NCBI RefSeq assembly: GCF_943914805.1 | Contig: NZ_CALUDM010000054.1 | Coordinates: forward strand, 1 to 24,294 | Source of the DNA: an uncultured Acinetobacter sp. | GTDB lineage: Bacteria > Pseudomonadota > Gammaproteobacteria > Pseudomonadales > Moraxellaceae | Length of the DNA stretch: 24,294 nucleotides | Reading direction: 5' to 3' | Shown here: in pieces, positions 8,529 through 15,488 of the stretch | Numbering within the stretch: position 1 is the first letter of the stretch | Layout: each line of letters starts with the position of its first letter | Made by a program: the position numbers and the translations under genes | Notes under the pieces: model-generated | Told to the model about the DNA's origin: nothing | Databases searched by the model: none | What the model saw: only the letters and a program-made list of their open reading frames with translations

Positions 8529-8903
8529 ATGAGTGATTATTCTCCCCTTAAAGGCACGACTGGTTTTAAACGCATATTGAATGCGACAGGTTATTCTTTA
8601 GCAGGTTTTAAAGCAGCGTTTCAACACGAAGCTGCCTTTCGACAAATTCTTTTGTTAAACGTGATTTTAATTCCAATCACTTTTTTCTTAGATTTAACTG
8701 CTGTTGAACAAGCTTTAATGATTGGTGTGTGCCTCTTGGCCATTATCGTGGAGCTATTCAATTCTGCACTTGAAGCCGTCGTTGACCGTATTTCTTTAGA
8801 ACGTCATCCATTGTCTAAAAATGCAAAAGACATGGGTAGTGCAGCTCAATTTGTGACTTTAGCAATTATCACGGTAACTTGGGCATTGATCTTAATTCGT
8901 TAA
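8529..8903 (+). CDS. dgkA: Diacylglycerol kinase DgkA
   Basis: Small trimeric inner-membrane kinase that phosphorylates diacylglycerol to phosphatidic acid with ATP, recycling the lipid left by envelope-glycan synthesis. 124 aa, close to E. coli DgkA (about 121). Key residues are in place: Glu34 in EAAFRQ, the signature VELFNSALEAVVDR (Glu75, Asn78, Glu82, Asp86), and AKDMGSAA with Lys100 and Asp101. Three transmembrane segments lie at about 38-55, 60-77 and 106-123. It follows glpQ on the same strand but a strong terminator lies between, so it likely has its own promoter. No clear ribosome-binding site precedes the ATG. Hairpin structures follow the stop. Confidence 0.95.
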   Translation: MSDYSPLKGTTGFKRILNATGYSLAGFKAAFQHEAAFRQILLLNVILIPITFFLDLTAVEQALMIGVCLLAIIVELFNSALEAVVDRISLERHPLSKNAKDMGSAAQFVTLAIITVTWALILIR

Positions 8904-8992
8904 GCACGATCTTGATTTAGAAATAGATCGAGCCTTGATGAAGACCTCAAATTATTTTGATCGTTCCATTTAAGAAGCCTCTTTTGGGCTTC

Positions 8993-9037
8993 ATTAAAAA
9001 GCTTCATCAATCTTTTGTATTAATGAAGCTTTTTAAT
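8993..9037. terminator. Terminator after dgkA, bidirectional
   Basis: A perfect 15-bp stem (8993-9007 and 9023-9037) with core AAAAAGCTTCAT/ATGAAGCTTTTT and a T-run on the plus-strand side. It can also serve the converging minus-strand gene ending at 9101. An overlapping small hairpin, GAAGCC (8974-8979) with GGCTTC (8987-8992), sits just before it. Confidence 0.85.
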
Positions 9038-9046
9038 TTTTATGCT

Positions 9047-9079
9047 ATTCAAATAGACCTCAATCATGTCTATTTGAAT
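9047..9079. other. Perfect 12-bp stem-loop of unknown role
   Basis: Arms ATTCAAATAGAC (9047-9058) and its exact complement (9068-9079) with a 9-nt loop. There is no T-run on either side, so it is not a standard terminator by itself. It lies just past the end of the minus-strand secreted-protein gene and may protect that mRNA's 3' end. Confidence 0.6.
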
Positions 9080-9100
9080 ATTAAGCTCAGTAAATCATAC

Positions 9101-9802
9101 TTAATTTAATAACCATTTGATTGAACTATCAAATAATTTTAAACCATCATTCGATAACAACGTAAAAGTATCATTATGCAAAAAGAACATCAAACGTTTG
9201 GCAGGTGCTAAAGTTTCATAATCCATTGTTGCACCTTTTTCATAACCCCAAATTGCGACTTTCTCAGGCTCACCATAAACGGTTGCGATAATCGTTGCAC
9301 CTAAACCAGGTTTCCCCCAATTCATTTGTGATTGTTTTTGATACACGTTTAATGTACCTGCTTCCAATTGTGCAGATAAAGGATGTGGCGCATTAACCAA
9401 CCACAAATAACGTGATTTATCCACTTCACCAAAATCAACTCCCGACTTTTTCCCAGTCATTGCGAGATCGTCAATATAATCACTTTCCCATGTCATCAAC
9501 GGAATATTCAAATTTCGCCAACCTGATTTTAAATTCTTAGCTCCTACTGTTGAAGATAAAATAATCAGATCGGTATTTTTAATTTGCTTTGGATCTTGTG
9601 TTTGATCAAGTATTTGCACTTGATAACCTTGTACTTGTAAATGATCTCTTATCGCTAAATCAGTGCTGTATGATGGTCCATTCACTTGCGAAACTAAGGT
9701 GATTTTTGCGCCTGCTGACTTTGCAAAGGTGGCAATAGAAAACATCAAACTCATTAAAGTCAGGGTTGATATTAAAAATAAACGTAATTTATGCATTTTC
9801 AT
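9101..9802 (-). CDS. Secreted protein of unknown function, downstream of a TonB receptor
   Basis: 233 aa from the ATG at 9802, or 231 from the ATG at 9796, which has GGA six bases upstream. A Sec signal peptide is clear: MHKLRLFLISTLTLMSLM with probable cleavage after the ATFA region. The mature part begins GAKITLVSQVNGPSY and alternates beta strands and helices (DLAIRDHLQVQGYQVQIL, TDLIILSSTVG, NIPLMTWESDYIDDL), suggesting a flavodoxin- or class I amidotransferase-like Rossmann core as in ThuA-type proteins. I see no catalytic Cys-His pair and cannot assign a reaction. The frame is open to 9853, but the added residues precede the signal sequence. It lies about 110 bp after the TonB-receptor stop on the same strand with no terminator between, so co-transcription and iron control are likely. 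Confidence 0.8.
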   Translation of the reverse strand: MKMHKLRLFLISTLTLMSLMFSIATFAKSAGAKITLVSQVNGPSYSTDLAIRDHLQVQGYQVQILDQTQDPKQIKNTDLIILSSTVGAKNLKSGWRNLNIPLMTWESDYIDDLAMTGKKSGVDFGEVDKSRYLWLVNAPHPLSAQLEAGTLNVYQKQSQMNWGKPGLGATIIATVYGEPEKVAIWGYEKGATMDYETLAPAKRLMFFLHNDTFTLLSNDGLKLFDSSIKWLLN

Positions 9803-9913
9803 TCCAAGCAAAAAATTGGGCATAATCAAAAGATTCTGCCCAGTACAATTCATTTAAATAGGATGAATTTTGAAAACAATAATTTGAAAAAACCGAAATT
9901 CATCATTTACAAC

Positions 9914-12028
9914 TTAATATTTAAACTTCACATTCAATCGAACCATCATTGGATCACCCCAGTTGACCAATTGCGCATTCGGGGTTGTTCCTGCTAAATA
10001 TTCTCGATCAAATAGATTTTTAATACTCAAGCCTGCACCCCACTTTTTCGCTTCATAGCCTGCATTCACATCAAATAAAGCGTAACTCGGTAAATACACA
10101 TAATCGGTACTACGTTGTGCTGTTCGAGAACTCTGATAACGAATGCCTGCACCAATATTCCAACCCAGTTTATCTGGGCTAAAATAATATTGAGTTGATA
10201 GTGAACCAGCATTCTTAGGAACATGATTGCTTCGTTTACCAATTTCACTCGCCGTTAAACTTTCAGTTATTTTTGCAGTTGGAATATAACTATAACTAGC
10301 TAAAACATTCCATTGGTCTGTGACTGAGGCAACCATTTCAGCTTCAAAACCTTTGGTCACCTGTTCGCCTGTTTGAATTGAAAAGTTTCCTGAAGCATCG
10401 GTTTCCGTAACGTTTTTACGAGTTAAATCATAATAAGCAAGATAGCCTTGTAAGCGTTGATCAAAGGCTTGTAACTTCACCCCAACTTCTGTTTGCTTAC
10501 CTTCTTCTGGATCGAGTAAAGTCCCATTTTCACCGGAATCGGTGACTGGCATGAAAGATGTAGAATAGCTGATATAAGGTGCAAACATATCATTGATGCG
10601 ATACATCACCGACGCACTGCCTGTAAAAGCATTGTCTGAGTTTTTGGTGGTTGTATCTTTTAATACATTATCAATTTCAACTTGTGTCCAATCATGGCGC
10701 CCTGACAGCCCAATAATCCAATCATCATCAATTTTAATCGTGTTACGTAAATATAAACCTGTGTACTGGCTATAGGTGATTTCTTCTGTCGGTGCACCTA
10801 TTTTTTTAACAACGACATTGCCGTAACTTGGATTATTTGCATTGAAGTCATTGATGGTATCTGTACGACGATAATAATCACTGCGCTCTCGCATCATATC
10901 CACACCAACCATTACATCGTAGTTGATATGTCCAAAATTGAAGTTGCGCTGTAAATTATTGTCCAAGGTATAATTCACATCTTGCTTATCTTGATTGTTA
11001 ATTGCTCGTTTAATAATCGGTAGCACACTTCGACCAGAGGCTAAAATCGAGTCACCCAATGTTTCGGTTTTTGTCACAGCAAAGTTTTGTTTAAAGGTCC
11101 AGTCATTATCAAAATAATGCGCATAGTTTGCCCCTAAGCGATAAACATCGACATCATAGCCATAGTCTGGATCACCAAAAAATAAATCATGTGAATATTT
11201 TTTAAAATCACCATTGCTATATGGAATGCCCTGTTGACGTACATATTCACGACGTTGATAGCTAGCGATTACCGATAAATCGTCTTTTTCACCTAAATCA
11301 AAATTGTACGACGGCGCAATGTAATAGTTTTTAAAATAAACATAATCCGTTGGATCATCCTGATCAGACACTCGCCCAACCACACGGAACGCCCCTTTTT
11401 CAGTATTATTTGGTGCATAGTTTAGGTCAAACGTCCCTTCTTTTAAGCCATAACTGCCATAGCTTAATGTTCCTTTATAAGAGGTTTCCGCTTGTGGCCG
11501 CTTGGTGGTCAAATTGACCAATCCACCGGGTAAGGCTAAACCAAAACCAACCGATGTTGGGCCTTTCACGACCTCAATTGATTCTAAACCTGAAATATCT
11601 TCTGCTCTTAAAACATTGTCCGAAGCTTGTATACGCAGTCCATCAATATATGTTTGTGAGCTAGAAATTTGCCCACGGATAATAAAATCATCCCAACCAC
11701 GGCGCCCATATTGCCCAGAAGTTACCCCCGCAACACCTTCAAGTGCTTCAGCAACTGTTTTTGCTTGTTTTTGTTCTATTTGTTGATTGGTAATGACACT
11801 GATCGATTGTGCTGTTTCAAATAAAGGCGCGTCTGAGCGAAGGACTGCACTTGCTGTTTTGGCCGCATAAGGCTGCCCTTCTTTGTCTGCTTGTAATTGA
11901 ATAGAAGGCAAAACAGATGTTGATGTTTGTGCTGTTTTTACTTCAGCATTTGATTCTGTTTCTGCATAAGCAGGCGATGCCAAAATAGCCAGAACTGAAA
12001 ATGTTAAATAAGATCTGTTGAATTGCAT
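9914..12028 (-). CDS. TonB-dependent siderophore receptor
   Basis: Outer-membrane beta-barrel that imports a ferric siderophore using TonB energy. From the ATG at 12028 it is 704 aa with a signal peptide (MQFNRSYLTFSVLAILASPAYA). A possible TonB box lies at LPSIQLQAD near 41-49. The plug domain (about 60-170) carries SISVITNQQI, VAEALEGVAGV, FIIRGQ, TYIDGLR, IEVVKGPTSV and GGLVNLTTKRP, typical of the FhuA/FpvA siderophore class. The barrel ends in the expected aromatic residue (VRLNVKFKY). A signature segment EGKQTEVGVKLQAFDQRLQG lies in the last third. The longer frame to 12073 would add a sequence before the signal peptide that overlaps the promoter and Fur-like site. The ligand cannot be read from sequence. 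Confidence 0.94.
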   Translation of the reverse strand: MQFNRSYLTFSVLAILASPAYAETESNAEVKTAQTSTSVLPSIQLQADKEGQPYAAKTASAVLRSDAPLFETAQSISVITNQQIEQKQAKTVAEALEGVAGVTSGQYGRRGWDDFIIRGQISSSQTYIDGLRIQASDNVLRAEDISGLESIEVVKGPTSVGFGLALPGGLVNLTTKRPQAETSYKGTLSYGSYGLKEGTFDLNYAPNNTEKGAFRVVGRVSDQDDPTDYVYFKNYYIAPSYNFDLGEKDDLSVIASYQRREYVRQQGIPYSNGDFKKYSHDLFFGDPDYGYDVDVYRLGANYAHYFDNDWTFKQNFAVTKTETLGDSILASGRSVLPIIKRAINNQDKQDVNYTLDNNLQRNFNFGHINYDVMVGVDMMRERSDYYRRTDTINDFNANNPSYGNVVVKKIGAPTEEITYSQYTGLYLRNTIKIDDDWIIGLSGRHDWTQVEIDNVLKDTTTKNSDNAFTGSASVMYRINDMFAPYISYSTSFMPVTDSGENGTLLDPEEGKQTEVGVKLQAFDQRLQGYLAYYDLTRKNVTETDASGNFSIQTGEQVTKGFEAEMVASVTDQWNVLASYSYIPTAKITESLTASEIGKRSNHVPKNAGSLSTQYYFSPDKLGWNIGAGIRYQSSRTAQRSTDYVYLPSYALFDVNAGYEAKKWGAGLSIKNLFDREYLAGTTPNAQLVNWGDPMMVRLNVKFKY

Positions 12029-12052
12029 TGAGCAATACCAATGAAAAATAAT

Positions 12053-12071
12053 GCAAATTATAATCATTTTC
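12053..12071 (-). promoter_or_regulatory. Putative Fur box over the TonB-receptor promoter
   Basis: On the minus strand GAAAATGATTATAATTTGC matches the 19-bp Fur consensus GATAATGATAATCATTATC at 14 of 19 positions by eye. It covers a consensus -10 box TATAAT (12062-12057). A weak -35 (TATACA) is 16 bp upstream. It ends 25 bp before the ATG, consistent with iron repression. Confidence 0.65.
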
Positions 12072-12139
12072 ATTTAATTGTATAGATATAGCTTTAGATT
12101 AAATAATGCAAAGCTACTTAACTTTAGAAAATTTAAACA

Positions 12140-12158
12140 AATAATGATGAAAAATATC
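12140..12158. promoter_or_regulatory. Second Fur-like site upstream of the TonB receptor
   Basis: AATAATGATGAAAAATATC also matches the Fur consensus at 14 of 19 positions by eye, about 70 bp upstream of the promoter-proximal site. The DNA is AT-rich, so chance similarity is possible. Apart from this site and the betT terminator, the 300-bp gap 12074-12373 shows only AT-rich, loosely repeated AAATCT-type sequence. Confidence 0.35.
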
Positions 12159-12298
12159 ATTCTTTTGCTTATGAATTTGAGTCATTTTTAATGTAAGGCT
12201 TAGTATTTATCTTTACTTAAAGCTGAAAACTAAATCTAACAATCTAAATCTGAGAATATATATCTGAAAATCCAAATCTTTAAGCGAGCTTGGAATGT

Positions 12299-12325
12299 AA
12301 AAACCGAGCTAATCAATTAACTCGG
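12299..12325 (-). terminator. Terminator after betT
   Basis: On the minus strand CCGAG (12325-12321) pairs with CTCGG (12308-12304), extended inside by TTA/TAA around one mismatch, and is followed by a T5 run (12303-12299). It lies about 50 bp past the betT stop. Confidence 0.82.
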
Positions 12326-12373
12326 CTTCTTATTTCAATGATTACACTACATATCTATTTCTAAATAGGAGTG

Positions 12374-14434
12374 CTAATCATGTGAATCTGGAAATAATGG
12401 ACGATTTCCAGGCCCAATACGATTCATATGTAAGAAAGACATATGACGCTCATACTTGTCTAAAATGTCATTGATCACTTGTTCTTTGGTATAACCAGCC
12501 AAATCATTATCTTGCGAACCTTCGTATAAGAACGTTTCTAAACGATAATAGAAATCTTTGCCTGATTTTCCACGTTCACTAAATTGTGGTGCAGTATAAC
12601 GAACAGGCCAAATCTGATAGACAAAATTATGGTCTTCTTCCAAATAGATCGTTAAATCAAGATGATATAATGCATCATTTTCTTCAAGCACCGTATTGAT
12701 CACATCAACCTGCATTCCTTGTTTGATCAGCTCATCGGCAACCGTTTTCACAGCTGGGAAACAAACTTTATCTAACATTTGACGGGTTTCAGTCGTACCA
12801 GGATGTTGCATCACTCGAGATAAACGCTGTTTCCAATTGAGAATATCGACATTCCCGACTACAGGTGCAGCATTCAAGCTACGACTGGCTTTGCGGTAGT
12901 CCTCAAGACGCAAGGATTTATATAAACCAATCATGACCAATACCATAACAAAGCTGAAAGGTAAGCCCATAATCACAGTCGCACTTTGTAATGCTGTAAT
13001 TCCATTTGTCATGAGCATTGCAAGGGTCAATACACCAATTGCCACAGCCCAGAAAACACGTAACCAACGTGGTGCATCATTATCAATATTAGAAAATTTT
13101 GTCGTAAAATTCCCTAACACCAATGCGCCTGAATCCGCAGAAGTCACATAAAATAATAAACCTGTAATGGTCGCAATACCTGCAATAAAAGAAAATCCTG
13201 GATATTGTGCCAAAAGATCATAAAAACCATGTGCAGGATTGACCAACACGGTTTCAGCCAGTGCAGTATTCCCCTCAAAAATAACGTTATATAAAGCACT
13301 GCTACCAAAAATGGATAACCATGTCATGGTAAAGAGCAACGGAATGATCAAGGTGCCACAAACAAATTCACGAATCGTTCGTCCACGAGAAATTCGTGCC
13401 AAAAATAAGCCTACGAATGGTGACCATGCGACCCACCACGCCCAGAAGAAAATTGTCCAACTATTCATCCAGTCTTTAGGTTGTTTATATGCAAAACTTT
13501 CTAATGCCAAACTTGGAAAACGAGTAATGTAATCACCAATGTTCTGTACTAATGCATTGAGTAAAAACTCTGTATTTCCTAAGAGCAAAATAAATAACAT
13601 TAAACCAACGGCAACATAGACATTGGCTTCAGATAAAATCCGAATACCTTTATTAACCCCTGCTGTCACAGAAATAATAGTAACAATCACCGCAACTAGA
13701 ATTAATAGGGTTTGTATCCATAGGTTTTCAGGCAAGTCAAATAAGACATGCAAGCCATAATTTAACTGCACCACTGCGATACCACAGGTGGTTGCTATCC
13801 CGAAAATCGTACCGATTACAGCAGCCGTGTCGACACTATGTCCTATTGCACCATCAATTTTCTTACCAAATATTGGATACAATGCAGAACGGATGGTGAG
13901 CGGTAAATTATAGCGATAACTAAAATAACCCAATGCCATTCCAACCAGAGCATACATGCCCCAACCTGTTAAACCATAATGAAATAACGTCCACACCATA
14001 CTTTGACGAGCAGCTTCTATCGTCTGCCCTTCACCGACAGGAGGATGCATATAATGGGATAAAGGTTCAGCGACTGAGAAGAACATCAAATCTGTTCCGA
14101 TCCCCGCTGCAAATAGCATGGCAGACCAGCTCAGCAAGCTAAACTCTGGTTTGGAATGTTTTGGACCTAATTTAATATCGCCATAGCGTGAGCAAGCAAT
14201 AAAAATAACGAAAACTAAATATAGCGTCGCAGCCAGTAAATAGTACCAACTAAACACCGAACTAACCCATGCCAATACCGTATTGAGCACCTGGTTAGCA
14301 AAATCATTAAAAAAAATCGTCGTCAATGAAAATATTAAAATAATGAGCGCTGAAACATAAAAGACCACACGATTTAAATGATCTTTTTCTTGAATGGATG
14401 AATCATCAACTGCTCTTGGATTATCTGTCACCAT
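12374..14434 (-). CDS. betT: Choline transporter BetT (BCCT family)
   Basis: Inner-membrane choline importer driven by the ion gradient, feeding glycine-betaine synthesis. 686 aa from the ATG at 14434, chosen for the GAGGA ribosome-binding site six bases upstream; a longer frame to 14467 lacks one. About twelve transmembrane segments cover about residues 20-510, with BCCT signatures MFFSVAEPLSHYMHPP (TM4 region) and the Trp-rich FFWAWWVAWSPFVGLFLARISRGRT (TM8 region). A long hydrophilic C-terminus of about 150 residues, typical of BetT proteins and linked to osmotic regulation in homologues, ends the protein. It diverges from betIBA, sharing the palindromic control region at 14733-14772. A hairpin terminator follows. 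BetT rather than a betaine or carnitine carrier is supported by both length and context. Confidence 0.94.
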   Translation of the reverse strand: MVTDNPRAVDDSSIQEKDHLNRVVFYVSALIILIFSLTTIFFNDFANQVLNTVLAWVSSVFSWYYLLAATLYLVFVIFIACSRYGDIKLGPKHSKPEFSLLSWSAMLFAAGIGTDLMFFSVAEPLSHYMHPPVGEGQTIEAARQSMVWTLFHYGLTGWGMYALVGMALGYFSYRYNLPLTIRSALYPIFGKKIDGAIGHSVDTAAVIGTIFGIATTCGIAVVQLNYGLHVLFDLPENLWIQTLLILVAVIVTIISVTAGVNKGIRILSEANVYVAVGLMLFILLLGNTEFLLNALVQNIGDYITRFPSLALESFAYKQPKDWMNSWTIFFWAWWVAWSPFVGLFLARISRGRTIREFVCGTLIIPLLFTMTWLSIFGSSALYNVIFEGNTALAETVLVNPAHGFYDLLAQYPGFSFIAGIATITGLLFYVTSADSGALVLGNFTTKFSNIDNDAPRWLRVFWAVAIGVLTLAMLMTNGITALQSATVIMGLPFSFVMVLVMIGLYKSLRLEDYRKASRSLNAAPVVGNVDILNWKQRLSRVMQHPGTTETRQMLDKVCFPAVKTVADELIKQGMQVDVINTVLEENDALYHLDLTIYLEEDHNFVYQIWPVRYTAPQFSERGKSGKDFYYRLETFLYEGSQDNDLAGYTKEQVINDILDKYERHMSFLHMNRIGPGNRPLFPDSHD

Positions 14435-14644
14435 ACAATCCTCAAGTGAATTTAAAAAACATGCCATTTTGTAAAGCTAAATAATACAAGCAGAACAAAC
14501 ATGACACATGAAAGGTTATGCAATAAAAGATGAGCTTTAAATCAATGGATGAATATTGAGATAAATCTGATCAAAATTTTATTTTAATGTAAATACAATC
14601 AATACTTTGATTAAGAGTAATAACCACTAACCTCCTCTATATAA

Positions 14645-14702
14645 CGAACAATATTGATCATTATTACAACACTTTAACAGTATTGTTCGATGATACTGTT
14701 AA
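14645..14702 (-). promoter_or_regulatory. Overlapping inverted repeats in the betT leader
   Basis: Two inverted repeats interlock. Pair A: TTAACAGTAT (14674-14683) with ATACTGTTAA (14693-14702), 10 bp with a 9-nt loop. Pair B: CGAACAATA (14645-14653) with TATTGTTCG (14681-14689), 9 bp. One arm of B sits in the loop of A plus three bases of its stem, so the two are either alternatives or form a pseudoknot through six loop bases. If the betT promoter is as called, this lies about 20 nt into its leader. Regulatory function is inferred only. Confidence 0.45.
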
Positions 14703-14729
14703 GCATTATGTAAAAACTCTATTGCAAAT

Positions 14730-14758
14730 AGCATACCCTTTATTGATTGAACGTTCAA
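14730..14758 (-). promoter_or_regulatory. Predicted betT promoter
   Basis: On the minus strand -35 TTGAAC (14758-14753) and -10 TATGCT (14735-14730) are separated by 17 bp. The -35 lies in the right half of the 40-bp palindrome centre, directly back-to-back with the betI -35. The predicted leader to the betT ATG is about 290 nt. The -10 is only 4 of 6, so a second, closer promoter is possible. Confidence 0.5.
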
Positions 14759-14772
14759 TCAATAAAGGGTAT
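14733..14772. promoter_or_regulatory. Probable BetI operator: perfect 40-bp palindrome
   Basis: Twenty-base arms (14733-14752 and 14753-14772) are exactly complementary with no spacer. The centre reads TTGATTGAACGTTCAATCAA, resembling the known BetI-binding motif of bet promoters. It lies between the divergent betT and betI genes and covers both -35 boxes, so one bound repressor could block both. Confidence 0.88.
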
Positions 14773-14775
14773 TAT
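14747..14775 (+). promoter_or_regulatory. Predicted betIBA promoter
   Basis: -35 TTGAAC (14747-14752), 17-bp spacer and -10 TATTAT (14770-14775). The -35 is in the left half of the palindrome centre. The predicted transcript starts near 14782, giving betI a leader of about 60 nt. Confidence 0.72.
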
Positions 14776-14840
14776 GAATCGCTATTACTACTTGTTCTGT
14801 TCTCTAAATGTTTTATTATCGCCTTTAATTTTAGTGAGTT

Positions 14841-15452
14841 ATGGCAAAGAGCATGAAAAAGCGCACAGTTAAACCCGAACATGAACGGCGTGAAGAAATT
14901 ATCAATGCAGCTTTTGCAGTGATTTATGAAGTGGGTTTATCCAATACGACGATTGCCCAAATTGCAAAAAAAGCACAACTCTCTACAGGTATCGTGAGTC
15001 ATTATTTTGGTGACAAACAAGGACTCATGACCATGTGCATGCGAGAAATGCTCAAACGGCTACATCAAACCACTCAGCAATACAAAGCCGATGTGATTGA
15101 TGCTCAACCAGAGCAATATATCAAAGCGATTATTCATGCCAACTTTGACCTGAGTCAGGTCAATAAAATGGCAATGCGGGTTTGGTTAGATTTTTGGTCA
15201 GCGAGTATGCATAGTCCTGAACTTGCACGTTTACAACGAGTGAATGATCGACGTTTATATTCCAACTTAAAATTTCAATTTCTTCAATTGTTACCAAATG
15301 ATCAAGCAGATATTGCTGCTACAGGTCTGGCGGCTTTGATTGATGGGCTATGGTTACGTGGTGGTTTAAATCAACATGATCGGTTTGATAGTCAATCTGC
15401 TCGCTTGATTGCTTATGACTATTTAGCAATACAACTTAGAGATACAGCCTAA
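14841..15452 (+). CDS. betI: Transcriptional repressor BetI (TetR family)
   Basis: Choline-responsive TetR-type repressor of the bet genes. 203 aa; N-terminal helix-turn-helix (about residues 13-60) with RREEIINAAFAVIYEVGLSNTTIAQIAKKAQLSTGIVSHYFGD, whose STGIVSHYF recognition helix is characteristic of BetI. The remainder is the helical ligand and dimerisation domain, with NKMAMRVWLDFWSASMHSPELARLQ and ALIDGLWLRGGL typical of the family. The ATG at 14841 has only a weak GTGAG site; Met5 could also serve. It is first in the betI-betB-betA transcript, with 36 bp to betB, so it likely autoregulates through the upstream palindrome. Confidence 0.95.
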   Translation: MAKSMKKRTVKPEHERREEIINAAFAVIYEVGLSNTTIAQIAKKAQLSTGIVSHYFGDKQGLMTMCMREMLKRLHQTTQQYKADVIDAQPEQYIKAIIHANFDLSQVNKMAMRVWLDFWSASMHSPELARLQRVNDRRLYSNLKFQFLQLLPNDQADIAATGLAALIDGLWLRGGLNQHDRFDSQSARLIAYDYLAIQLRDTA

Positions 15453-15488
15453 ACGAGTCAAATTTAGTGAATAAATAGGAGAAACCGC

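Noticed and set aside
12029..12073. A 15-residue extension of the TonB receptor
   Set aside because: It overlaps the TATAAT and Fur-like site and precedes a normal signal peptide starting at 12028.
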